Source of the DNA: Calamus simplicifolius
Taxonomy: Eukaryota; Streptophyta; Magnoliopsida; Arecales; Arecaceae
Direction of reading: 5' to 3'
Length of the DNA stretch: 64,000 nucleotides
Assembly (NCBI GenBank): GCA_900491605.1
Contig: UESW01004571.1
Location: 575,968 to 639,967, forward strand
This document shows positions 46,514 to 58,900 of this stretch, in pieces. How positions within the stretch are numbered: position 1 is the stretch's first letter; the number at the start of each line of letters is the position of its first letter. The notes under the pieces were generated by a model. That model saw nothing but the letters and a program-made list of their open reading frames with translations, had not been told where the DNA came from and ran no database searches. Made by a program: the position numbers and the translations under genes.

Positions 46514-47700
46514 TAGCCGGACGGAATGGTATCCGGTTAGCCGCGATGCCGATGAGATAGAACCACCTCGAGAGTTTGTGTGCCAGGCCAAGGGGTGACT
46601 CGATCGGGTACGGAGCTGTTAGGAACTTGAACCGACTCGGGGGTGTCTTCTAGCCGGATGGAGTGGTATCCGATTAGCCGCGATGCCGACGAGATCCTTT
46701 AGAACCACCTTGGGAGTTTGTGTGCCGGCCCAAGGGGCGACTCGATCTGGTATGGAGCTGTTAGGAACTTGAACCGACTCGGGGGCATCTCCTAGCCGGA
46801 CCGAGTGGTATTTCGTTAGCCGCAATACCGACGAGCTCCTTTAGAACCGCCTCGAAGGTTTGTGTGCCAGACCAAAGGGCAACTCGATCGGGTATGAAGC
46901 TGTTAGGGACTTGAATCGACTCGAGGGCATCTCCTAGCCGGACCGAGTGGTGTCCCGTTAGCTGTGATGCCGACGATCTCCTTTAGAACCGCCTTGAGGG
47001 TTTGTGTGTCAGCCCGAGGGGCGATCCGATCGTATACAGAGCTGTTAGGGACTTGAACCGACTCGGGAGTGTCTTTTAGCCGGACCGAGTGGTGTCCCGT
47101 TAGCCGCGATGCCGATGAGCTCCTTTAGAACCACCTCGGGGGTTTGTGTGTCGGCCCGAGGGGCGACTCGATCGGATACAGAGCTATTAGGGACTTGAAC
47201 CGACTCGGGGGCATCTTCTAGCCGGACCAAGTGGTGTCCTGTTAGCTGCGATGCCGACGAGCTCCTTTAGAACCACCTCGGAGATTTGTGTGCCGGCTCG
47301 AGGGGCGATTCGATCGGGTACGGAGCTGTTAGGGACTTGAACCGACTCGAGGGCATCTCCTAGACGGACCGAGTGGTGTCCCATTAGCCGCGATGCCTAC
47401 GAGATCCGTTAGAACCGCTTCGGGGGTTTGTGTGCCAGCCCGAGGGCCGACTCGATCGGGTATGGAGCTTTTAGGGACTTAGACCGACTCGAGGGCATCT
47501 CCTAGCCGGACCGAGTGGTGTCCCGTTAGCCGCGATGTCGACGAGCTCCTTTAGAACCATCTTGGGAGTTTGTGTGCTTACTCGAGGGACGACTTGATCG
47601 GGTATGGAGCTGTTAGGGACTTGAACCGACTCAGGGGCATCTTTTAGCGGGATCGAGTGGTGTCTCGTTAGCCGTGATGCCGATGAGCTCCTTTAGACGA
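46514..47700 (-). repeat. 142-bp tandem array after pol, about 8.5 units
   Basis: The word TAGCCGG (or a close variant) recurs at 46514, 46651, 46793, 46935, 47077, 47219, 47361, 47503 and 47645; after the first step the spacing is exactly 142 bp. Units are highly similar. Read in element sense, each unit has two related halves of about 71 bp with TCGG-CCGGC and CCCCCGAG-GGTTC blocks. It holds no genes. Confidence 0.9.
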
Positions 47701-47787
47701 CAAGTCCTCAGGTTCGGGGGTGAGCCAGATGTAATGTTAGAAGAATTCTTTATTGAGAATCATGGAGAGAATACATTATTGATAGTA

Positions 47788-48564
47788 TTAGCGAAGGTTG
47801 TCCGCATTCCAAGTACGCGAGATGGGTCGTCCGCTGAGCTCTCCAATCCGGTATGCCCCCCGGTGAAGTACCTTGATGACACGGTAAGGACCTTCCCAAT
47901 TTGGAGATAACTTGCCCTCCTCCATTGGCTTGGATACCTCGGCTTTCCTGAGGACTAGATCTCCGGGACGGAACATCTTGGGATATACCCGGGCGTTGTA
48001 ATACTTGGTCGCTCGCTGGCGAAAGGTTGCCATTCGGAGCTGTGCTCGATCATGTGCTTCATCGATGAAATTGAGGTTGGCTCTTAGCTGTGCGGGGTTA
48101 TCTTCTTCGTTGTAGGACTCTACCCGGGGGCTTGGCAAGCCAATATCGACGGGGATGACCGCCTCGGATCCGAAGATGAGGCTAAAGGGGGTCTTGCCCG
48201 TCGGGGCCCTTGGAGTTGTATGGTACGCCCACAGCATGCTGGGAAGCTCTTCCACCTATCTGCCCTTGGATCCATCTAGCCGGGTTCTGAGTCCCCGGAG
48301 GATGGTGCAATTCATAGCCTCGACCTCTCCGTTGGTCTGTGGGTGATCGACGGAGGTAAACCGATGGCAGATGTTTAACTCGGCGCAGAAAGTCTTGAAT
48401 ATGGTGTTGTCGAACTGCCGGCCATTATCGGTGATGATGGTGTGGGGCAAGCCGAAACGACATATGATAGATTTCCAGAAGAAAGCTTTGACTTTGCCCT
48501 CGATGATCTTGGCCAGTGCCTCGACTTCAACCCACTTGGTGAAGTAGTCGATGGCAACGAGCAA
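47788..48564 (-). pseudogene. Integrase core and C-terminal part
   Basis: The core (48564-48256) has AIDYFTKWVE with the first Asp, IITDNGRQF with the second and NGEVEA with the Glu, so the D-D-E triad is present. A stop separates it from the C-terminal part (48255-47788), which has PRAPTGKTPFSLIFGSEAVI and LSPNWEGPYRV. It would insert the DNA copy into the genome. The stop between the pieces makes this copy defective. Confidence 0.88.
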
Positions 48565-48665
48565 GAACCTCCGCTATCTTGAAGCTCGAGGGAACGGTCC
48601 GAGGTGTCCATTTCCCATTGAGCGAAGGGCCATGGGGCCGAGAGCGAACTCAATGAGGCGGATGG

Positions 48666-49004
48666 CTATCGCTGAATATGTGCATGCCACTGGTAGCCAT
48701 CGCATCTCTGAAGCAACTTGGCGGTGTCTTCTCTCATAGTGAGCCAGAAGTAGCCTTGACGGAGGGCCTTCTGAGCTAGCGACCTGCCCCCTAGGTGATC
48801 TCCATAGATGCCTTCATGAATTTTTCTAAGGATGTAATCGGCGTCTGCAGGTCCAACACATTTGAGAAGGGGGTAGGAGAATGTCCTCTTATACAAATGT
48901 CCGTCTATGAGGGTGAACTTGGAGGTTCTCCATTTGAGTAGCCTGGCCTCTCCGTGATCAGTCGGGAAGGTGACGTCTGTGAGGTAGCGGATGTAGGCGT
49001 CCAT
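48666..49004 (-). pseudogene. Integrase N-terminal zinc-binding part
   Basis: It contains HEGIYGDHLGGRSLAQKAL and LLQRCDGYQ. The His pair is kept, but the usual second Cys of the H2C2 finger is Tyr here. It lies just upstream of the core in element sense. Confidence 0.82.
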
Positions 49005-49350
49005 CCAAGTCGGCTCCTGGGCAAGTGGGAGGACCTCCTCCTTATCCTCGATGCTAGGCCTCTCCAGGTGCTCAATGTAGGCATCCCCTATGACATCGCC
49101 AACCGAGGTGGCCAGGCGAGAAAGAGTGTCAACCTTAGCGTTCTCACTTCGAGGGATGTAACTGATGTTGAAGTAGGCCAGCGAAGAGACTAGAAGTCGG
49201 ACCTTGTCCAGATATCAAGCCATGGTGGGGTCCCGTGCCTCGTACTCCTCGTTGATTTGCCCAAAGACGAGTTGGGAATCAGTGAAGGCTTTGAGGCGCT
49301 TCATCTCAAACTCCTGGGCGAGTCTCACCCCGGCCAGTAGGGCCTCGTAC

Positions 49351-50144
49351 TCAGCCTAATTGTTCGTAGCTTTGAAGAGGAGTCGGAGAGCGTACTCCAC
49401 CACCTTGCCCTTCGGACCGACAAGGATGAGGTCGGCACCACTTCCTTGGGAGTTTGAGGCGCCGTCCATGTGGAGGATCCAAAAGTTCCCCATGTTGCCA
49501 AGATCGATACCTGGCTGCACCATATGAGATTCCTTTGCTTGCTCCTCCGTCCAAGTGCACTCGACCAGGAAATTGGCCAAGACTTGAGACTTTAGAGCCG
49601 GCCTTGCCTGAAATGAAAGGTCGAACTCTCCTAGCTTCATTGTCCATTTGGCAAGCCGGTCCGAGGTGTCAGGATGAGCCAGTATGGCCTTAAGGGGTTG
49701 GTCCGTGAGCACCACAATAGGGTGAGCCTGAAAGTATGGTCGAAGATGCTGGGCAGAAATAATCAGGGCAAAGACGATCTTCTCTGTCTTAGAGTATCTG
49801 ATCTCAGCGTCGTGGAGTACCTTACTCACGTAGTAGATGGGTTTCTGGGTTACATCATTATCGAGGCGCACCAGGACGGAACTGACAGCCTCTAAAGAGG
49901 CGGCAAGTTAAAGGAAGAGACTCTTTCCGTCCTTTGACTTTGACAGGACTGGCGGAGAAGATAAAAATGCCTTCAATCCTTTGAAAGCTTTCTGGCAATC
50001 TTCCGTCCACTCGAAACCATTCACTTTGCGCAGGGCTTTGAAGAAAGGTAGGCATCTTTCAGCTGACTTGGAGAGAAAATGGCTTAGAGCCGCCACCCTT
50101 CCGATGAGCCGCTGCACCTCCTTCTTGCTGGTCGATGGCCTCAT
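49351..50144 (-). pseudogene. RNase H and additional archaeal-type RNase H
   Basis: The piece 50144-49908 continues RT (ALSHFLSKSAERCLPFFKAL). The piece 49871-49356 carries RNase H (YYVSKVLHDAEIRYSKTEK) and the start of the second RNase H (ILHMDGASNSQGSGADLILV). A TAG stop follows ATNN, where a Glu codon is usual. The double RNase H marks the Tat lineage. Confidence 0.85.
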
Positions 50145-50186
50145 ATCGAGGATGGTGCTGATCTTCTCTGAGTTTGCCTCAATTCC

Positions 50187-51005
50187 TCACCGAGTCACCA
50201 TGAAGCCCAAAAGTTTGCCCGTCGTGACCCCGAAGTTACACTTCTTCGGGTTCAGCTTGACTTTATAGCGGTGGAGGTTGTTAAAGGTCTCCTCTAGGTC
50301 GAAAACATGGTCAGAAGCACAGGCGCTCTTCGTCAGCATATCGTCCACGTAAACCTCTATGTTCTGACCCAGCTGGTCTTGGAAGACTTTGTTTATCAAC
50401 CTCTGATAAGTCGCTCCTGCATTCTTGAGGCCGAAAGGCATTACCTTGTAGCAGTAAATGCCCTTCTCGGTCACAAAAGAGGTGTATTCCTCGTCGTCTG
50501 GGTCTATCTTTATCTGATTGTACCCAGAGAAGACGTCCATAAAACTGAGAAGCTCATGGCTGGATGTCGAATCCACCAGCTGATCAATTCGGAGAAACAG
50601 GAAGCTGTCCTTCGGACATGCCTTGTTGAGGTCAGTGAAGTCAATGCAGATCCTCCATCTCCCATTTTCCTTACAGATCATGACTACGTTGGCTAACCAA
50701 TTCAGGTAGTGCGCTTCCCGGATATGGCCGGCAACAAGCAGCTTGTTGACCTCTTCATCAATGGCTCTCTGTCGTTCAGGAGCAAAACTCCTCTTTCTTT
50801 GGCGGATCGGACGGTGCTTTGGGTCGATGTTGAGCTTATGGATGATTACCTCTAAAGGGATACCGGGCATGTCGAACACCGACCAGGCAAAAACGTCCGA
50901 GTTGGCCCACAAGAAGGTCAGGAGGTGGTCCCGGTCTTCTATAGGAAGGAGTTCGCCGACTCGCACCGTCCTCATAATGTCATCTCTCAGTGAAAAGGTT
51001 AGCAA
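50187..51005 (-). pseudogene. Reverse transcriptase
   Basis: This open stretch of 272 residues carries the RT fingers and palm: RICIDFTDLNKACPKDSF, SFMDVFSGYNQI, MPFGLKNAGATYQ and the catalytic YVDDM. It ends at a TGA right after GFMVTR, inside the domain, so pol is interrupted. The motif set is that of Ty3/gypsy RT. Confidence 0.92.
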
Positions 51006-51009
51006 CCGC

Positions 51010-51460
51010 TCAGCCGATTCTCCTTCCTTGCTGGATTATCTGGGGGTCCAGGGCTTCTGGAGCCGGCTCGACCTCTTGAGGGCTTGAAGCTATGTGATAG
51101 CATGGTAGAACCGGGCTAATCTCTCTCCGCATTTCGCTAATCCTGTTGTCGGTGGGGAACTGCACGAGCAAACGCTTGATGGAGATAACCACATCAAGAA
51201 GGTTGAGGCCGGGTCGGCCAAGGATGGCGTTGTATGCCAAAGGTATTCGAACAACCAAGAACCTCATCATAACTGTACTCTAGTAAGACGGTGTTTCGGC
51301 CGTCATAGGTAAGGTGATCTTACCTTCCACCCTCACCCAATCTCCCATGAAACCGACCAGGGGAGCCGTTATTGGCTGAAGAGAGTTAAGAGGCAAATTC
51401 ATTCTAACAAATGCATCTTAGGTAATGATGTCAGCCGAGCTGCCACTATCAACCAGGATC
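51010..51460 (-). pseudogene. Retroelement aspartic protease
   Basis: The catalytic motif ILVDSGSSADII is readable on the minus strand near 51427-51456, and the end of the domain has YNAILGRPGLN (51230-51200). It would cleave the polyprotein. It is in a different frame piece from gag because of indels or stops. Confidence 0.8.
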
Positions 51461-51573
51461 CTTTTTACAGGATGCTTGGCAATCGTCATCGAAACAACGA
51501 CGCCCTTATTGTTTACATTATCGACCCTGGGTACCCCACCTCCCTTAGGCCGCTTGGATGAAGAGGCTATCCC

Positions 51574-53251
51574 TTAGGAGACCATTCCCATTGTCCTCTC
51601 CGTTGGGGCATTGTCAACAACAACCTGAGCAGGCGGAGGCCCCATAAGTGCAAGAACAGCCAGGGGTGTCTTCTGGACATACTTTTCGAGGTAACCCCAC
51701 TGGATGAGTTCCTCGATGGCATGCTTCAGGCTATAGCAATGGTCGGTGTTGTGGTCGTAGTCTCGATGGAAATGGCAGTAACGACTTTTGTTGCGAGGGA
51801 GGCCTTTCTTTATGGGAGGAGGGCGTTGGAGATATGGCTCGCCCTCGATCTCCATAAGAATGTGAGAGTGGGGGCGAGAAGAGGCGTGAGCTCGCTTTTC
51901 CTGGGGGCGAGGCTTCGACGCCTGTGGTCTGGTCGGCGCGGTGGCTTGGGCTTCCTGGAGCGAGAGGATCCACTTGGCTCAGGTCGGGCGGACCTTCGAT
52001 TGGAGCCCCGCTCAGACTCCCAATAGGTGAAGTCGGCCTCGTCCGTGCAGATGTACTTCTGTGTGCGGAGGAGGAGGTCGGAGTAGGAGCTGGGTGGCTT
52101 CTTATCTAGAGAGAAAGTGAGGCGGGAGGGTAGAAGTCCCCGCTTCAGCACCAGAGTCGCCACCGCATCGTCCAAATGATAAACTTCAAAGGCGCCCGTC
52201 TTGAAGCAGGCTACAAAATCCCGAAGCGACTCCCCTTCCTTTTGCCATACGGAGAAAAGGCTGTCTGTGACCCGCGGGATCCTTCGACAAGCATCGAAGT
52301 GCGCCAAGAACGCCCTTTCTAGCTCTCGGAAGGAATCGATGCTGTGCGGGGACAGGCGAGAGTGCCAAGCGCGAGAGTGCCAGTTCCGTAAAGTGGCGGG
52401 AAAGGCTTTGCACAGGAGGGCGTCAGTAGCCCCTTGGACTTGCATGAGAGCCTTCTAGCTCTCGAGGTGATCGAGGAAATCCATCGTACCATCGTACGGA
52501 TCCAGCTAGGGTAGCCAAAATCTGGAGGGGACGGGCTCGTCCAGAATTCGGCGAGTGTAAGGAGGTCGAGTGTCGTACTCTTCTGCCTTTGGTTGGTTGT
52601 TGACTTTTCTGGTGAGTTCCTCCAGCCGCTGGTGGTACTCATCCAGGCGTTGCTCTGCCTGACTATTAAGGTTGATATCTTCTTTGGTAGCCCAGAAGAT
52701 GATAAAGAAGAAGAAGGGGAGGAGCGCGGGGAGTGGTGCTTTTGCTTTGGCTCTTCCTGGCACCGGGGCTCTGGGAAAGACTTGCTCGGATTGTGAGCAG
52801 GGGAGCGTGACCTCTTAAGGGGCTCCCAGCGGTACCTTCTGGGAGAGGCACGTGATGGCTAGCCTCCAGCGAGGGGATTTTTCCCGCGCAGACTGCTGAC
52901 TGGCTAGCGCATCAGGTGGTGGTGCAGGTGAAGCAGGTTGATGCTTGATGGCCATGGACTACTGCTCCCGGAGTTTGTGGATCATCACCGTGAGAGTTTG
53001 GACTTGTTGGGTGAGCACGATCAGCTGCTCGGCTTGAGCGGCCGTGGCTGGTGGCGTGGGAGTGGTCGAAGGATTAGCAGCAAGGAGGTTGGCCTTTTGA
53101 TGTTCCGTCGGTTGAAGGTGCCCCCTAGGATAACTGGCAGAGGCGTCTTGAGCACGCATCACCACCATTGTTGATGAAGAGGGAGAGGAGAACTCGCAAA
53201 CAAGTGTTATAGAGCTTGTCTTTCCGTTCGCTCCTTCCTGGCGCGTCAATC
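51574..53251 (-). pseudogene. Retroelement gag, broken
   Basis: The N-terminal pieces (about 53174-52506) are rich in Gln/Pro/Ser. The conserved retrotransposon gag domain (52445-51950) has GATDALLCKAFPATL, LERAFLAHFDACRR and QKEGESLRDFVACF. A zinc-knuckle-like stretch (about 51790-51690) has YCHFHRDYDHNTDHCYSLK. Frame breaks lie between the pieces. Gag would form the particle that packages the element RNA. Bases just inside the LTR (53228-53251) may hold the primer-binding site, but I could not name the tRNA. Confidence 0.82.
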
Positions 53252-54055
53252 TATTGATGTTCAATCACTGGAACTGGGCATCGGAAAGAAACTCCGTCTG
53301 TTTGTGCAGTCCTCTCTGGAGCGAGTGGCCTGCAAGAAGTCCTGGAACCGAAGGAAGCTCCAGTGGGGACCCTCCGATGATCAAGTTAGCAACCGAGATC
53401 ACAGCAGAGGGGGAGCTCAAAGAGGCTCCCATCGAAGAGAAGAAGGCTCCGAGGTTCGGAGTATCTTCCTCTGTGGCAAAGTATGTAAGTGAATGTACTT
53501 TTATTTTGGATTCTCTTATCCCTTTTATAGGTCTTCGGTATCTGTTTGGGGATTAGCCACGTAGTGTTCCATGAAGAGGAATGTTTGCTAGGCACGTGGC
53601 GATTACGTGAACAGGAGCTGGTCGGTGGGCCTGGTTCCATCGAGCGCATGGGCATGGCAGTTGGTGGGCCTGGTCCCATCAATGGAGTGGGTCAGGTGGT
53701 AGGTGGGCCTGGTAGGGGCCATTGGGGGCCAACTTGGAGGAGTCGGGGCCGACTTGAAGGAGTCAAGGCCGCTGGGGACCGACTTGGAAGAGTCGGGACC
53801 ATTGGAGGCCGACTTGGGGAGTCGAAGCCGACTTGAAGGAGTCGGGGCCGCTGAGGACCGACTTGGAGGAGTCGGGGCCGCTGAGGACCGACTTGGAAGA
53901 GTCGGGGCCGCTAGGGACCGACTCAGAGGAGTCGGAGCCGCTGGGACCTATTCGGAGGAGTCGGGGCCGCCTTGGGGAAGCGCAGCCGTCAGCCTCCGTC
54001 TACGCCATCGGTCAGCTTCGTCGTTAATGCCCACGTGGTGCTAGCAGCCACATCA
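53252..54055 (-). repeat. 5' LTR of the minus-strand gypsy element
   Basis: About 804 bp, ending CATCA on the + strand (54051-54055), so TGATG begins the LTR in element sense. It carries GC-rich tandem words such as GACTTGGAGGAGTCGGGGCC at about 53711-53975. It is similar to 45675-46513. Confidence 0.82.
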
Positions 54056-55947
54056 GCACGCATCCAAATCTTCCACAGAGTTTCCAAGAAAGAGCAAGAG
54101 TCCTTCGGTGGGGAAACCGATGTGGTCCACCTTACGCATTAGACATACAAATATGGTCAACCTTATGCATTGGACATACAAATGCTTGGACTGGAGAAAA
54201 TTTTAGTAATAACGCGTTGCCCGAATTAATTAGTAATTAGTTTGGCCTTGCCAAAAAAAAAAAATGTAGAAAATTTTTAAACACTAGACCTCTTCGAGGG
54301 TTTGCCAGTGAAGGTGTCAAGAGTTGGTCTGTATGGTGGCTATAGCCGATGTGCTCATTCTACCAAGATATGGCTAAACAAAAGCATTTTTAGTGTCTAG
54401 TTCATCAAAGGTAAAATGGTGGATTTGTGGTTAATTGTGTTAACTTGCTTCATTATTTATTTTCCATCACTTTGTTCCACAACAGTTGAGCTCAAACCAT
54501 TTCTTTGTGCTTGTAGAGTTCTAAATATGATTTTTTTCTTATGTTCTCTTATTTGCATCGCATGGTGGACGGAAGTATTTGGTGGGCCTACTAAACTTGT
54601 GATTGTATTTCTCTAGATGTGCATTTGTGAGTGGATTTCTAGTATATTTATATTCAGAAGAGCTGTGTGCTCAACACAAGGTTGTGCAGCCAGGATAAGA
54701 AAGATATTGTACCTAGCAGAATAGTCAAAATATTAACATTACAGTTTCTTAGCTTCTGTCCCACCACGGCTTTGTGGATCCAGACGTTAAGGCATAAACT
54801 TGAGCCATGATGATCAATTCTTTTTCCGTAGGCAAGATTCTCTCATGCGACTACGTGTTTGAAAAGCATATTTGATATCTTAAAGAAGGTTTAAGTCAAG
54901 ATATTTGGTTTCTTTCTGCTATTCAGTTAATTTCTCCTAAATAAAGAAAGGAACATAAATATTATTTATAGCTCCAAATGAAAAATCTAGACTTCAAATA
55001 ACCGGAACGGTGGCAGTTGCATACACCAATTTTTGCTTAGCCAGTTTGATACTTAACGGGTCTAATGGACGAAGGCTAAACTTCTGCGCTAACCTGATTG
55101 AGAATGATCAGGCTGGAGTGGCTGAGCTCCTCGTGATGACAGGGATGAGAGGAGGAGAAAATTTTACCATTGGAAACAAGCAGTTTGTGGTATCTTCCAT
55201 CAAAACACACAGCAATTTTGCCGCCATAAAACCCAGTAGATGAACATAAACAACTTATCCCAACCAATCCTTAATATTAACTGAAAATCTCCTCTTTTGC
55301 ATAGAGGCCAAGCAGGACCCAGTCCTCTCTGCCTCTTCATGATATTTGTGATCTGCATTCAAATGGATTTAGAGAAAAGACACCACAAGAATAAGCAAGA
55401 AGCATAATCTTGATGGCAATTGCAGAGGATGCAAGTTTGATGACTGGCCAAATTCTTTTGTTAAGGCTATCCCTAGTAAAGGTTCCATTGCTCACATAGC
55501 CACACACAATTTTACTTTGACCGCATAGACCAACTTGCGTCCACATTTTTTAGGAACCAACAGATAGATTTAAATAAAACACCAAAAGATTCCAGTATAC
55601 TCAGAGAGATATGTACTAGTTGGCTTGGTTTTTGGTTTCAGGAAAATGCAACAAATTGAGATACAACATGACATTTTCGTAGGATGTGATAATCACTAGA
55701 GGAGAAACAAAAAGCAATGGACAACTCCACACAGCAGCACTTTTCAATGAAAAAAAGAGAGCTGCAACTTTCCTTCCAAATTCATAAAATCAACAACTCC
55801 TATAAACAATTCTTCCTCAAAACCAGGAACGCTACACCATTTGTACATAGCTGATGCTTTTTCTTACACATGGTCAGCTCACAAATCTGCATCTGATACA
55901 ATTCATCATGCTTCTTAAGAAGCTTTTAGCATTCCCGATGTCTCCAT
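54056..55947. other. Intergenic region between gypsy element and TRM-like gene
   Basis: It is AT-rich and mostly without recognisable content. A ~30-bp direct repeat with CATTAGACATACAAATATGG/CATTGGACATACAAAT lies at about 54137-54192. The last few hundred bases probably include the 3' UTR of the minus-strand gene. Confidence 0.5.
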
Positions 55948-58900
55948 TCAGCACAAACAGAAATCTATCACAGTCTCATGAATCAGTACCTGGAGTATGT
56001 CATCCTCCATCAACATGCCAATTTCAAATGCTTCGACTTTGAACTCCGTCCATTTTCTGGTTGAGAGGTCCATATCCTTCTCAATTAGCACATCTAAGGT
56101 CTTCCCAGCCAAATCTGTCCATCCTGCTATCTCCTTTTCGGTCTCTCTCAGCAACCTATCTTTGCTTAGAAGCAATGGAAGAATCAACCATGCCTTGTAA
56201 CTAGAACTACAGAGGTAACTGTATTTAGAGTTCAAGCACTCTATCATGCAGTCAAAAAGAAACTTCCTAAGTGAACTTCCTTCTTTATTATCTGTGAAAC
56301 CAGAACTGCAGTTTGAACTACTACGAGAAGCATTTATAATAGCTTCTATCATATCATGAAGAAACAAACCTATGGAAGAGTTATCTTCTGCGTTTGACCC
56401 AAATGATGAGACGCTCTCAAACAGCAATCCAGCATTGGAAATAGCATTAATATAATACCTGACCTTACTGTCCTTGAGTTCAATTTCGCAGGAATCGATG
56501 CTATGCATGGTTGAACTATGGTCAACTGAGCAGGAAGTCTTCTCAGTATCAAAGTTCTCAATATTAATAGAAGATGCAGAGTCTAAAATATCACTTTCTG
56601 GATCCGATGCTTGCATCCTGTTGCAGGAACTTATGGCGGACTCCAGTTTGCATCCTGAAGAGTCAAGTCATGCAAAATAACTGAATGCAATTGGAACTCA
56701 CAAAGGCAGGACCCAACTGAGAAAGACTTGTTGAGCCCATAGAAAAATGCAGGCTTGGGGAACCAAACAAGCTAGGATGCTATGGTTCTAGTAACAAAAT
56801 GTAGATCCCAAGGCACACCGAAGAAAAACGAAAAGAGATGTTGAATTTCTCAAACTGTTTAAGTTTCACTGAAGCAGAAAGAATGCAATATATACCAAAA
56901 GGGAAAAAATTCTTGTCCACCAACCAAGAAAGTATTTTTTTTTTAAAAAAAAGAGGAATAAGAATGTCAAAGCAACAAGGAATACGATCAAGGTTCACCG
57001 GTTTGGCAAAGGTAGAAGTGGTAGAAGTGTTTTTCAAACCTGAGCAGCCACTGGGACACCAAGAATAGCAGCTTTCATTTGAGAAAGAAGCTTCTAGAAT
57101 TGATATTGGGCTAGGATGATAACCATCACTGGCTGGATATGCCATGAATATGCCTGTTTTCGCACCTGCCTGAAGCACCAGAAAAGCTTTTCAATTAATG
57201 CGTTTTGGGGGAAAAAACGTCAATTTCCATATGGCTATAGGCCTTTAACTGCCATTTGTTACAAGATGTGAATAGAAAAAATGCATACAAAGCAAACACC
57301 ATTGTGCTAGTAAAGGGTATGAAAATTCATGGTATATGGGTGCATTATTACTGAATGCCAATTTTGGAAAAGGACCTCAAGGATACACAGCAATGTTACC
57401 TGGGCAAGCAACACGATTCTAAAATGTCTAGGTGTCAAGAAGAGCTGGATGGGAACCTTCAGAAAATTGGCCACATGGACACATCCATATTATATTGAAT
57501 AACTAGTAGGATGACTTCCCAATTTGCTTAGAATTTGAAGAGGTGAAACATCAAAATCTTCAGACAACTGACCAGAGAGGCTATTGACTATTGTGGAGCA
57601 GAACAATTTAGTGACCATATTCTTTTAAAAAGCTCCAAGTAACAGAAAAGACATGGTCTGAGGGAAGGAAGAAGGGATAGGAGATAAAACTGCAGAGATC
57701 TCTATAATTTCATCAGCTGCAGTGGAGTTCAATTGTCTGTCTTCAATACTCATTGGAAAACCAATGAACAGGAAAAGATTGAAGTGTTTATGGCTCAGCT
57801 TAAACAATAAACAAAATACAAAGGGGAACTTACTAAAGAAGGTCTATGAGTCAACACAGATGGTACACTTTGTGGTAATGGCAGGGGGAAAAATAATCAT
57901 CTTTTGCTTAGATCCCCTTCCCAAGTGCAATTTTGTCCTCCTCCTTAGTCAGATGAATGTTCAGGGCAGGACTGCTACAATTCAATCACTCTGGACTCAG
58001 TGGAAGAAGAAAAGAATCCCCTGACAATGGCATCCTGCTTGAGATCAATTAAATTTTGCAATCTGCCTTGGAGTCTGGAGAGAGAGGAACAGTTGAATCT
58101 TCCTTCAAAAGAAAAGTTCCATAGACGAGGTTATTGTGACCATTTTTGTGCAAACCACCGTGTAATAGGAAGAGAATTCTGCAGTTCATCACACTCCGAA
58201 ACCTCATAGATAGTTTTATTAGAACAAAAGTGCTTATTTCCTTAGCTTTGTTATGCAGGAGTTGAAGTTGAGGATAGTTTAAATTTTATTCTCTTGGTGC
58301 ATCAATACATGTTATTTTTCTTTGTGTCATTTTATTTTAATGAATTAGGTTGAGTTCCTCCCCTTTTCCTCAGTGAACAATTAATAGGACCCATTGCATT
58401 GTAATTTGATAGAATTTGCAAACACTTTGCTGGTTACACTAAAAAAATTCTAAGCAGATGTGCCTAGGCTTCATAAATCACTGCGATGAGATCATGTGTG
58501 GTTGATTTGATGTTTCAAGAAGTTTTATTAATGGTCCAGATATGCCCAAAAACCCAAATTTTGAAGTGTGCCTAAACACTCACTGACGAACACCATCTCC
58601 ACCTGCATGATGATTCAACTAGATGAACTATTTTCAGAGTTCATGCTGTTACATTACTAATGTCAAAGCTTGATTAACCAGAATGCCCCTGTGCTACTGA
58701 GTATAATTATATGTCAAATGTGGCTAACAATAGCTACTAATGAAACCTAGAAAGTACTAGATCATGACTTCTATGAAGCATAGATAAAAGAAACTGTCTA
58801 GAAAGTTTAACTGGGCTAGTTGTAGCATGTGTTTAGCAAAAGGAGTTAAAAGGTAGCAAGCAGCCATCCAACTGAAAAGAGAGAGAAGCTTCTCATGACT

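Larger units (their letters stand above)
45675..54055 (-). mobile_element. Ty3/gypsy Tat-lineage retrotransposon, nearly complete
   Basis: On the minus strand the order is 5' LTR (53252-54055), gag, protease, RT/RNase H, archaeal-type RNase H, integrase, a 142-bp tandem array (46514-47700) and the 3' LTR (45675-46513). The bases outside the ends, GCATG (45670-45674) and GCACG (54056-54060), are a likely 5-bp target duplication with one change. RT and protease motifs are well kept but stops and frameshifts occur, so it is recent yet defective. No antisense ORF is present, unlike in the first element. Confidence 0.88.

Noticed and set aside
46126..46516. Overlapping open frames rich in Gly, Pro, Arg and Glu on both strands
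   Set aside because: They are translations of the GC-rich tandem words of the LTR. The same words recur at 53711-53975.
46514..47700. CRISPR-like regular array
   Set aside because: The units are 142 bp and similar throughout with no unique spacers. The array lies between retroelement pol and LTR in a plant genome.
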